From: Bacteroides sp.
Lineage (GTDB): Bacteria; Bacteroidota; Bacteroidia; Bacteroidales; Bacteroidaceae
Length of the DNA: 7,291 bases
Assembly (NCBI GenBank): GCA_019417975.1
Contig: DYCT01000084.1
Location: 445-7,735 of the forward strand
Direction of reading: 5' to 3'
Each line of letters opens with the position of its first letter. Within the stretch, counting starts at the first letter, position 1. A program made the position numbers and the translations under genes. Shown here in pieces: positions 1-6,059 of this stretch. Below the pieces are notes generated by a model that saw only the letters and a list, made by a program, of their open reading frames with translations, did no database searches and was not told the origin of the DNA.

Positions 1-942
1 GCATTAAACCAGATGCGCGGGGGGTTCAGTCATGAATTAAAGAACTTACGTGAACAACTTTTGCATATCACTTCTTTGATGGAACTGGAGCTGGATTTCA
101 GCGACCACGAGGAACTGGAGTTTGCCGACCGAAGTGAACTTAGCACGTTGGCAACCCATATCGAAACCGTTATATCGCGTTTGGCCAACTCTTTCAGTGT
201 AGGAAACGCAATCAAGAACGGTGTTCCTGTTGCGATCATAGGTGAAACAAATGCCGGAAAATCGACTCTGCTAAACGTCCTGCTGAATGAGGATAAAGCG
301 ATTGTCAGCGATATCCACGGTACAACCCGTGACATTATCGAAGACACAGTCAGCCTCGGAGGGATCACTTTCCGCTTCATTGATACCGCCGGTATCCGAG
401 AAACGCACGATGCGATCGAAAGTATCGGCATCGAACGCACCTTCCAGAAGCTCGATCAAGCAGACATTGTCCTCTGGATGATAGATGCAGCCGATGCCTC
501 CCTACAGATCGCCCAATTATCCGAAAAGATACTGCCCCGCTCGGAAGGGAAACAGCTAATCCTCGTTTTCAACAAGGCCGACCTGCTCACCGACCGTCAG
601 TTTAAACCAACCGACCTTCCCGATAATGTGCAATCGATCTTCATATCGGCCAAGAAAAGAGAGCATATCGACGAGTTACAGGATCTCCTGATTCAAGCTG
701 CTCATATCCCCTCTTTATCCTCAAACGACGTCATCGTCACTAACATCCGTCACTACGAAGCCCTAACCCATGCCCTCGACTCCATCCACCGTGTTCAGGA
801 AGGCTTATCCACCAACCTTTCCGGAGATTTCATCTCCCAAGATTTAAGAGAATGCATCTTCCACCTCTCAGACATCGTTGGAGAAGTCACAACAGACCAG
901 GTGTTGGGGAATATATTTGAGAGGTTTTGCATCGGGAAATAG
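1..942 (+). CDS. mnmE: MnmE (TrmE), tRNA U34 modification GTPase, 3' part
   Basis: This is the C-terminal two-thirds of MnmE, the GTPase that works with MnmG to put the carboxymethylaminomethyl group on wobble uridine 34 of certain tRNAs. The reading frame is open from base 1, so the N-terminal tetrahydrofolate-binding domain and part of the helical domain lie outside the window. About 313 codons are visible of a family length near 450-460. The G domain is clear: P-loop GETNAGKS (about 237-260), DTAG with the following switch II residues, NKAD, and an ISAKK G5-like stretch. The protein ends in FCIGK; the C-(I/L/V)-G-K tail carries the cysteine typical of all MnmE proteins, so the 3' end is intact. 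The P-loop has Thr where many bacteria have Pro (GxPNxGKS). A strong terminator follows. Its base composition is more GC-rich than the AT-rich DNA further right, consistent with core chromosome next to acquired DNA. Confidence 0.96.
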   Translation, partial: ALNQMRGGFSHELKNLREQLLHITSLMELELDFSDHEELEFADRSELSTLATHIETVISRLANSFSVGNAIKNGVPVAIIGETNAGKSTLLNVLLNEDKAIVSDIHGTTRDIIEDTVSLGGITFRFIDTAGIRETHDAIESIGIERTFQKLDQADIVLWMIDAADASLQIAQLSEKILPRSEGKQLILVFNKADLLTDRQFKPTDLPDNVQSIFISAKKREHIDELQDLLIQAAHIPSLSSNDVIVTNIRHYEALTHALDSIHRVQEGLSTNLSGDFISQDLRECIFHLSDIVGEVTTDQVLGNIFERFCIGK

Positions 943-984
943 GTAGTGATTACCAACGATTAGTATATATCATCAATGATTATT

Positions 985-1014
985 AAGGCGTTCATTTTGA
1001 ACGCCTTTCTTTTT
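985..1014 (+). terminator. Intrinsic terminator after mnmE
   Basis: A perfect 10-bp inverted repeat, AAGGCGTTCA (985-994) and TGAACGCCTT (998-1007), with a 3-nt loop, runs directly into a T-rich tract (TTTCTTTTT). It lies 43 bp after the mnmE stop and would end the mnmE transcript before the element genes. The stem is also flanked by As on the left, so it could work in both directions. Confidence 0.9.
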
Positions 1015-1127
1015 AGCCTTATAAGCGATGATTATCGTTTATAGGGCTTTTTCAGCTCATTTTTGTACCGTATTTGTTGCTCGCTTGTTACTCTCCGATT
1101 TTAGGTCGGAAAGGTCGTGGACACACT

Positions 1128-1157
1128 GGTACGTCATGGTACGTGGTGGTACGCGAT
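1128..1157. repeat. Three tandem 10-bp direct repeats upstream of the HTH gene
   Basis: Three head-to-tail 10-bp units are visible: GGTACGTCAT, GGTACGTGGT and GGTACGCGAT. All share GGTACG and repeat once per DNA helix turn. They end 32 bp before the start codon at 1190. Tandem sites on one helix face usually bind a protein cooperatively. The nearby four-HTH protein or the integrase/excisionase machinery are the obvious candidates, but this is inference. They could also be arm-type sites near the element's left end. Confidence 0.6.
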
Positions 1158-1189
1158 GAAACAGATTTGGCGAAATAAACGGATAAATA

Positions 1190-2092
1190 ATGAGTAGTAA
1201 AATCGACATTCAGAAAAGATGTAAGTGGTGCAATGCTGTTTTCACAGCCCATAAGAGCACCACGGAGTATTGTTCTCACCGATGTGTCAACCTTGCCTAT
1301 AAAGACAGGGTTAGGAAACAGCGTATTGAAAGTTTGCAACACGAATTAGGGAAAATCATAAAGACACCTCCTAATTTGAACAAGGAGTATCTTACTCCGT
1401 CAGAAGTAGCCGTGTTATTAAACATTGGGCGTACTTCTATATATCGCTATATCCGCAATGGAGTAATCAAGGTAATCCGATTTGAAAGAAAAACCCTTGT
1501 TCGTAGAGCTGACATAGAAGATATGACAGACTTTATTGTTCCAGAAACAGAGAACAAACAGTTAAAAGAAAAAGCCCCTATCACCGACTTCTACACCACA
1601 GCAGAAGTGAAAGAGAAATACCATGTAAACGAGTCATGGATATTTGTGGTAGCCAAGAAGAACAATATCCCTCGAACTTTCAATCGTGGCAAGACCTACT
1701 GGAGCAAGAAGCACATGGACGCTTACTTTGCCAAGAAAGCCCCAAATCCTGACATTACCGAATGGTATAGCACACAGGAAATGCAGGAAAAATTCAGTAT
1801 GACCTTATCCGCCATCTACTGTTTCGCTTCTAAGAATGCCATTCCGAAGAAGAAAGAGGGAATCATAGTGTACTATTCCAAGAAGCATGTAGATATAGCT
1901 AAGGGCATTGCAGCACCCGAAGAACCACAATATTATACGGTGGCCGAAGCAATGGAAAAGTTCAATCTTACTCGTGACCAGCTCTATCATTATGCGAAGT
2001 ACCATAATATCCACAAGGTCAAGAAAGGCAAATACACGCTTATCTCCAAACTTGAATTGGATAAACTACTTGCCGCCCCAAAGATTGAATAA
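1190..2092 (+). CDS. Zinc-finger protein with four tandem HTH (excisionase-like) domains
   Basis: A 300-aa DNA-binding protein, probably a regulator or excision factor of the element. Residues 11-32 hold a C-x2-C-x13-C-x3-C arrangement (C11, C14, C28, C32) that looks like a small zinc-binding module. It is followed by a basic stretch (KDRVRKQR). Four repeats of an excisionase/MerR-like winged HTH follow, starting near residues 67 (YLTPSEVAVLLNIGRTSIYR), 135 (YTTAEVKEKYHVNESWIF), 193 (YSTQEMQEKFSMTLSAIY) and 249 (YTVAEAMEKFNLTRDQLY). Each continues into a short basic wing and a final helix. The first repeat is closest to the classical helix_turn_helix_17 type; the other three resemble each other more. 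The ATG at 1190 is taken because the zinc module begins soon after it. The integrase gene follows after 84 bp that hold their own putative promoter. Similar genes sit beside integrases in Bacteroides mobile elements; the exact role is not known to me. Confidence 0.85.
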   Translation: MSSKIDIQKRCKWCNAVFTAHKSTTEYCSHRCVNLAYKDRVRKQRIESLQHELGKIIKTPPNLNKEYLTPSEVAVLLNIGRTSIYRYIRNGVIKVIRFERKTLVRRADIEDMTDFIVPETENKQLKEKAPITDFYTTAEVKEKYHVNESWIFVVAKKNNIPRTFNRGKTYWSKKHMDAYFAKKAPNPDITEWYSTQEMQEKFSMTLSAIYCFASKNAIPKKKEGIIVYYSKKHVDIAKGIAAPEEPQYYTVAEAMEKFNLTRDQLYHYAKYHNIHKVKKGKYTLISKLELDKLLAAPKIE

Positions 2093-2102
2093 GTTATTTA
2101 TC

Positions 2103-2141
2103 GGTGAATGTACCCACCATTGAATCACTCTATTCCTTTGC
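2103..2141 (+). promoter_or_regulatory. Putative promoter/operator of the integrase gene (copy 1 of a 39-bp motif)
   Basis: This segment matches 6344-6382 at 31 of 39 positions. The conserved blocks are GGTGAATG, CCACCATTGAA, CAC and TTCCTTTGC, and nearly all differences fall in the short spacers between them. TTCCTTTG resembles the Bacteroides -7 element (TAnnTTTG). Transcription would then start about 25-30 bp before the integrase ATG at 2177. The upstream blocks look more like an operator than a -33 box, because their spacing to the -7-like block does not fit the usual one. Confidence 0.55.
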
Positions 2142-2176
2142 ACCAAACAAATGTAAAACTCTAAATATTAAACAGT

Positions 2177-3283
2177 ATGTCACACACGTGTACAAAAGTA
2201 ACAGTTCGTCAGAGAGCGATTCGGAATAATCGAATCTCCTTGTATCTGGATTATTATCCGGCAGTCCGTAACCCCGAAACGATGCAGATGAGCCGCAGGG
2301 AATACCTCGGTATCTACATCTATGCCCACCCCAAAAACGAAATGGAACGGGAGTTCAACAACGATATGTTGAACAAGGCAGAGGCTATCCGTTGCATCCG
2401 GGTACAATCACTCATCAATGAAGAATTTGGTTTCTTGGATAAGACCAAGCAAAAAGCCGATTTCCTCGCCTATTTCAAGAAGATGTGTCGGAACAAAGAC
2501 CAGAAATGGCAATTCGTCTATCAGCATTTCTACAACTTCGTCAAGGGACAATGTACCTTTGGCGATGTAAATGTAGACTTATGCAAAAAATTCCGTGAAT
2601 ACTTGCTGAATGCCAAGCAACTCAAACATAGCAACCGACCCATGTCCCTCAATTCGGCATCCGGCTACTACTCTACTTTCAGAGGATTATTGAAGATTGC
2701 CTATCGGGACAAATGGTTTCGTGAGAACATCAATGATTACCTTGATAAGATTGAGCCAGAAGATGTGAAAAAAGAGTATCTGACATTGGATGAAGTGAAA
2801 CAACTCGCAGCCACTCCTTGCGACATCCCTGTTCTGAAGGCCGCTTCTCTATTCGCTTGTCTGACAGGTTTACGTATCAGTGACATTCTCAACCTACAAT
2901 GGGAAGACTTTACCATTGCTCCCGACCAAGGCTATTGCTTGCGTATCAGAACACAGAAAACCCAGACGGAAGCGACACTCCCCATCAGTTACGAAGCCTA
3001 CGAACTATGCGGCACACCCGGAACAGGCAAGGTTTTCAAGGATTTGAAGCGAAGTATGATTAATTACCCACTGAAAAGCTGGCTCAAAAAGGCAGGAATA
3101 ACGAAACCGATAACCTTCCACGGATTTCGTCACTCGTATGCCGTCATACAAATATCCTTAGGTACAGATATTTACACAGTATCAAAGATGCTAACGCATA
3201 AGAACGTGTCCACAACTCAAATATATGCCGATTTGGTCAATTCCAAGAAGCGAGAAACAGCCAATAAAATATCACTCAAGTAA
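2177..3283 (+). CDS. Tyrosine recombinase (site-specific integrase)
   Basis: A 368-aa phage-type tyrosine recombinase of the Bacteroidetes mobile-element group. It would integrate and excise the element by recombining attachment sites. An N-terminal arm-binding domain (about 8-75) is followed by a SAM-like core-binding domain (about 95-195) and the catalytic domain (about 205-360). The catalytic set can be read: R233 in TGLRISD, a likely K261 in RTQKTQTEATLPIS, H315-x-x-R318 in HGFRHS, H341 in MLTHKNVSTTQ, and the nucleophile Y350 in IYADL. All are present, so the enzyme looks functional. The start ATG at 2177 is the first in frame and gives a normal length. It follows the HTH gene by 84 bp, and the RhuM-like gene begins 9 bp after its stop, suggesting a short operon. 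Which att site it uses cannot be read from the window, although mnmE lies nearby. Confidence 0.95.
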   Translation: MSHTCTKVTVRQRAIRNNRISLYLDYYPAVRNPETMQMSRREYLGIYIYAHPKNEMEREFNNDMLNKAEAIRCIRVQSLINEEFGFLDKTKQKADFLAYFKKMCRNKDQKWQFVYQHFYNFVKGQCTFGDVNVDLCKKFREYLLNAKQLKHSNRPMSLNSASGYYSTFRGLLKIAYRDKWFRENINDYLDKIEPEDVKKEYLTLDEVKQLAATPCDIPVLKAASLFACLTGLRISDILNLQWEDFTIAPDQGYCLRIRTQKTQTEATLPISYEAYELCGTPGTGKVFKDLKRSMINYPLKSWLKKAGITKPITFHGFRHSYAVIQISLGTDIYTVSKMLTHKNVSTTQIYADLVNSKKRETANKISLK

Positions 3284-3292
3284 ATTGTAACT

Positions 3293-3658
3293 ATGAAACG
3301 AGGAATCATAACCAACAAAGGGCTAGGCATCCATATTTCTGATGGCGAAGTATGGATGACCACTTGGGAACTTGCAGACTTGTTTTATACAACGGCTGGA
3401 GCTATCCATGCAGCAATCAAGAGAATCTTGAAAACCAATATTTTGAAGAGCCACGAAGTTTGTAAGTACATCAAATTGGAGAATGGGAACAATGCCGATG
3501 TGTATAATCTCGATATGGTTGTAGCCTTATCTTATCAAATAGACACCGGACATTCCATAGTATTCAGAGAATGGCTAATAAACAAAGTCGCTCATAATCA
3601 AGATTACAACATCCTTTTATATCTCAACAAGGGTACAAACCATACATTGTATTGCTAA
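3293..3658 (+). CDS. Small RhuM-like N-terminal domain protein
   Basis: A 121-aa protein that resembles the N-terminal domain of the RhuM family. The likeness is in order: IHISDGEVWMTTWELADLF (compare the RhuM pattern of VWLT...MAELF), a helix like NI..HIKNI (AIHAAIKRIL), a K-Y-tract, then VYNLDMVVALSYQIDTGHS and FREWL. RhuM proteins go on for another 200 or so residues; here the protein stops soon after FREWLINKV, with an unrelated-looking tail of about 20 residues. It may be a stand-alone DNA-binding or adaptor domain. The start is 9 bp after the integrase stop, so it is probably translated from the integrase transcript, and a terminator hairpin follows at 3684. The function is not established; the family name comes from motif memory only. 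Confidence 0.7.
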   Translation: MKRGIITNKGLGIHISDGEVWMTTWELADLFYTTAGAIHAAIKRILKTNILKSHEVCKYIKLENGNNADVYNLDMVVALSYQIDTGHSIVFREWLINKVAHNQDYNILLYLNKGTNHTLYC

Positions 3659-3683
3659 TAAGCTATATCTCTATACCCTATTG

Positions 3684-3731
3684 ATTATCTGCATTGTTTC
3701 ACCCCAAATGATGCAGATAATTTCTGTTTTT
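3684..3731 (+). terminator. Terminator after the integrase/RhuM-like operon
   Basis: An 11-bp perfect inverted repeat, ATTATCTGCAT (3684-3694) and ATGCAGATAAT (3711-3721), has a 16-nt loop and is followed by TTTCTGTTTTT. The stem is AT-rich and the loop long, so it is weaker than the mnmE terminator. Its position 25 bp after the stop codon at 3658 supports the call. Confidence 0.65.
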
Positions 3732-3889
3732 AAGATACACAAGTCTATTTACCCAACTATTTTCATTCAAAAACAAGAAATTTGCAATACGCTTATTATT
3801 AGGAGTGTAACGTGGTGAAAAGTGATGAAATATATCGTCAAAAGCCCATTAACAAGCAAAACTATGGATTTTCTCAAAAATTAATCCTA

Positions 3890-3897
3890 TATATTTG
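3890..3897 (+). promoter_or_regulatory. Putative -7 promoter element for the membrane-protein gene
   Basis: TATATTTG matches the Bacteroides -7 consensus TAnnTTTG exactly. It ends 26 bp before the ATG at 3924, leaving a leader of about 20 nt. No convincing TTTG -33 box is seen at the expected distance. Confidence 0.45.
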
Positions 3898-3923
3898 CAC
3901 ACAAACGATTAATACATCTCACT

Positions 3924-4805
3924 ATGGAACAGAGAAAGATAGAACATATAACATTGCATCTGATTGTTTTTGGTACAATCGCAATCATTGGTGTTTTAGC
4001 CCGTCAGACCGTACTTCACTATGGTTGGGACGAGTTCAGCAGCTACCTTATTCTTGTAGTATGCTCTATTGTCATTGGAGCAATCTATCTCAATCTGCAA
4101 ATAGCATTCAGACAACTCCTTTCCCCAACAATAGAAAGATGCTTTATGAGATTTGAGAGCTATCGCAACAAAACGGTGGTAGCTGAAATTCCAATAGAAC
4201 ATCATGAAGTTATTGAAAGTGCAGCAGATATAGAATCTATCGTTTCAGAATCTGAAATCGAAAATGAAACTCCATCTGACACCACAGAAGAAGTTTCTAC
4301 TCTCTCGCTTTCAGAATCCAATGAAGACAGTACAGAGCTTCCAAAGAATGAAGCCACATCTTCTATTATCAATAATACTCCCATAGAAGAATCCAGCCAG
4401 CCAACAGAATATGAGATATACCACGCTACCGCTATGGCTGAAAAAGAACGAGCATCGCAAAAAAAATTAGATAAAGTTCTCACATATATAAAACAAACTT
4501 TGGTTCTCTATCTTAACGAAACTGACCTTAATCGCTTATGTGGATATGTTACAGAATACTACTTATCAGATTCTTTGCCTAAAGTCGAACCTATAAAGGT
4601 AGATTCTCAATTAAAGACCATCGACATTATGCACTTTGGATGGAATATCGGTAAGGCATTCGGCAAACCACGTTTACAGACTGCCACATTTATAAAGAGG
4701 GTATTTGCCCATACCCTCAGTGATTCGGAAATATCTACCATTGAACGTAAAATGTCGCACACGGAATCCGTATGCAAGATTAAATTGGATAGGAGAATAG
4801 CATAA
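3924..4805 (+). CDS. Two-TM membrane protein with acidic linker and conserved-looking C-terminal domain, unknown function
   Basis: A 293-aa protein that I do not recognise. Two hydrophobic segments lie near the N-terminus, about residues 9-27 (LIVFGTIAIIGVLA core) and 40-58 (YLILVVCSIVIGAIYLNL), which predicts a membrane hairpin. Residues about 90-160 form a Ser/Glu/Thr-rich acidic linker of low complexity. From about 165 a basic, helical, soluble domain follows (LDKVLTYIKQTLVLYL, then FGWNIGKAFGKPRLQT and FIKRVFAHTLSDSEISTIERKM). The C-terminal pattern recalls domains seen at the end of HTH proteins in Bacteroides mobile elements, but that is only an impression. The ATG at 3924 is chosen because it starts directly before the first membrane segment and lies behind a TAnnTTTG element. 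It stands alone between a terminator upstream and the convergent reverse transcriptase gene, whose stop is only 30 bp away. It might belong to the element's maintenance or defence functions. Confidence 0.8.
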   Translation: MEQRKIEHITLHLIVFGTIAIIGVLARQTVLHYGWDEFSSYLILVVCSIVIGAIYLNLQIAFRQLLSPTIERCFMRFESYRNKTVVAEIPIEHHEVIESAADIESIVSESEIENETPSDTTEEVSTLSLSESNEDSTELPKNEATSSIINNTPIEESSQPTEYEIYHATAMAEKERASQKKLDKVLTYIKQTLVLYLNETDLNRLCGYVTEYYLSDSLPKVEPIKVDSQLKTIDIMHFGWNIGKAFGKPRLQTATFIKRVFAHTLSDSEISTIERKMSHTESVCKIKLDRRIA

Positions 4806-4835
4806 AATCACCACATATAATGACAACATAAATAG

Positions 4836-5406
4836 TCAAAGCGAACTTGATTTTTCAATTATTGACAAATACGCTTTTATTCCTTGTAGCTTATTCTTTA
4901 TAGATTCGTGCGTTGAGAGTTGCTTGGATAGTATTGCTATCTTTTTTTTATAACCCAAAGGAGCAAGAAGTCGGTTGTTTTGGCATATTACACCTGTTAT
5001 AATAGGATTTTTAGTTTGATAATGTGTCTTTTTGTGACTGATTCTGAATCCAGACTTTTTAATGATTGCAAGGAACTGAGGTACTAGATTTTTAAAATCA
5101 ACTTTAGATGATAAAGTTATATCGTCAACAAACATTGAAAATTTAATATGATGCTCCTTTGCTAACTGGTCAATTTCCATGCCTATGGGTTTAAATACCA
5201 AATTAGCAATTAAAGTTGAGGTTGGAATACCTTGCGGAACTTGATATTTATGAGTAGTTAGTTTAGTTAATATTCTTGCTATAGCAGGCGTACAGCCCTC
5301 TCGAAGAAACATTTGAAAAACTTGCTTATGAGAAATTGATGGAAAAAATGACTTCAAGTCTGTCGTAAATATATATTTATTTCCTTGATGAAGACGAGCA
5401 TTACGC
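4836..5406 (-). CDS. Retron-type reverse transcriptase, catalytic C-terminal part
   Basis: About 190 codons of the reverse transcriptase that would copy the msd part of a retron RNA into msDNA. Motifs on the minus strand, in order: NARLH (5388-5402), matching the retron hallmark NAxxH; TTDLKSFFPSIS (around 5338-5365) with the first metal-binding Asp; VPQGIPTS (around 5217-5240), the retron-like PQG motif; FVDDITLSS (FVDD at 5121-5132), the catalytic Asp pair with FV in place of the common YA; GFRISHKKTHY; and ITGVIC (around 4983-5003), corresponding to the retron VTG motif. The end is close to the usual RT end, with no extra fused domain. It joins to the N-terminal part (5426-5703) across the adapter at 5407-5425, which shifts the frame by one. 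An ATG within the adapter (frame MCIRDR...) is not a real start. Group II intron maturase domains are absent and both retron motifs are present, so a retron RT is preferred. Confidence 0.85.
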
Positions 5407-5425
5407 CTGTCTCTTATACACATCT
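5407..5425. other. Tn5/Nextera mosaic-end adapter sequence inside the RT gene
   Basis: CTGTCTCTTATACACATCT is the exact 19-bp Tn5 mosaic end used in Nextera libraries, read here in its 3' read-through direction. Translations such as MCIRDR and DVYKRQ are known products of this contaminant. Genomic sequence resumes on both sides and the two RT halves match one family, so the adapter was probably joined in by the assembler. It causes the only frame break in the RT. Confidence 0.95.
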
Positions 5426-5703
5426 TTCCTCAGAACACCACCATAAACATATTGAGGAATTTCAACTTGCTTTGACATAAAATCATAAAGACGCGTTTGA
5501 ACCTCTTTTAGTTTTCCTTTAGACGAGTTTATTTGTCTAGTGGCAATTTCTCCACTACTATTCTTCTTTGGTTTGTCAGTAAACTTATTAAATTTTACTC
5601 TTTCAAAAGAATAATAATAATCTTCTATATGTGTCAACAAGTAATCCAACTGTTCCTTATTAACACCCAGTATATATAGTAAATATTTTTCGCTTGTTAT
5701 CAT
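5426..5703 (-). CDS. Retron-type reverse transcriptase, N-terminal part
   Basis: The first 93 or so codons of the same reverse transcriptase. The sequence begins MITSEKYLLYILGVNKEQLD, then has the Tyr-rich YYYSFER stretch, RQINSSKGKLKEVQTRLYDF (equal to the family's basic Lx.iQ..i region) and IPQYVYGGVLRKD, which matches the retron HGfvkgrs region just before the NAxxH motif. The ATG at 5703 is preferred. A TTG at 5742 would add 13 residues and overlap the upstream gene by 14 bp; with the ATG the gap is 25 bp. The frame continues into the adapter (reads VYKRQ) and stops just after it. By the family spacing I remember, about two codons of natural sequence between RKD and RNARLH have been replaced by adapter bases. 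The true protein would then be about 285-290 aa, slightly short for a retron RT. The region is visibly AT-rich. Confidence 0.82.
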
Positions 5704-5728
5704 CAAAAAAAAGAAATTAGAGAGTTGA

Positions 5729-5950
5729 TTATAACAATTCAAAAAAAGATTTGCACCATTCTATCAAAGGCTTCATTGCATTTGATAATTGAATCAATGC
5801 CTTTATAAATTCAGCAATGGCTTTAATCCATTTTGCCAAATTTTTTATCTTCTTCTCCTGTGTTACAATCATTGGAGAACAATGGAGGGAATTTTTGTTA
5901 GCCTTCTTCCCTCTCTTTGAAGGCTTCTTCTTTTTTTTAGTCATAAGCAT
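5729..5950 (-). CDS. Small lysine-rich amphipathic protein upstream of the retron RT
   Basis: A 73-aa protein that I do not recognise. The N-terminal third is strongly basic (MLMTKKKKKPSKRGKKANK). After a short linker, residues about 33-73 form one likely amphipathic or weakly hydrophobic helix with regular Ile/Leu/Phe/Trp spacing (IKNLAKWIKAIAEFIKALI, then PLIEWCKSFFELL). It may associate with membranes or bind nucleic acid through the basic part. It lies between the candidate msr-msd RNA and the RT, where many retrons carry their accessory or effector gene, and its stop is 25 bp before the RT ATG, so co-transcription is likely. Alternative starts are the ATGs at 5950 and 5944; the first lies inside an inverted repeat that could hide it. 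A toxin or effector role is inference. It could also be an RT or msDNA partner. Confidence 0.6.
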   Translation of the reverse strand: MLMTKKKKKPSKRGKKANKNSLHCSPMIVTQEKKIKNLAKWIKAIAEFIKALIQLSNAMKPLIEWCKSFFELL

Positions 5951-6016
5951 TTAATTTTAGTTCGGGCAATATTGCCACGTGCCTAAAATCAATATGACCT
6001 AACTAAAATATGCTTA
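5944..6016 (-). promoter_or_regulatory. Inverted repeat covering the start codon of the 73-aa gene
   Basis: On the plus strand, TAAGCAT-TTA-ATTTTAGTT (5944-5962) pairs with AACTAAAATATGCTTA (6001-6016): 16 base pairs with one 3-nt bulge. The 38-nt loop contains the perfect palindrome GGCAATATTGCC (5965-5976). In RNA made from the minus strand, the ATG at 5950 would be in this stem. The outer arm is the same sequence as the candidate retron a2 segment (6002-6014), so the two pairings exclude each other. Confidence 0.55.
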
Positions 6017-6059
6017 GACATTGTCTTCCATTGTACTCTCTATTTTCACGTGCCTAAAA
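5976..6059. repeat. 13-bp direct repeat CACGTGCCTAAAA, two copies
   Basis: Identical copies lie at 5976-5988 and 6047-6059, 71 bp apart. Each contains the palindrome CACGTG. The right copy is in the candidate msd region; the left copy is in the leader of the 73-aa gene, next to GGCAATATTGCC. A protein-binding site is possible but not shown. Confidence 0.6.

Noticed and set aside
1046..1085. GTATTTGTTGC-like sequence resembling the CTnDOT att core GTAnnTTTGC
   Set aside because: It does not match the core spacing and there is no partner site in the window.
3812..3923. GTG-started frame running from 3812 into the membrane-protein gene
   Set aside because: Most of it is another frame of the 3924-4805 gene, whose membrane segments and promoter context are clear; the upstream part has no recognisable features.
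5401..5423. ATG in the adapter giving a protein beginning MCIRDRRNARLH
   Set aside because: The start codon is made of adapter bases; it is an artefact, not a native RT start.
4836..5703. RT as a group II intron maturase, DGR RT or CRISPR-associated RT
   Set aside because: No maturase X or HNH domain, no template/variable repeats and no Cas genes or CRISPR repeats are seen; NAxxH and ITG favour a retron.
5704..5742. TTG start for the RT that adds 13 residues
   Set aside because: It overlaps the 73-aa gene and adds a Phe-rich stretch without family likeness; the ATG at 5703 gives a better spaced gene.
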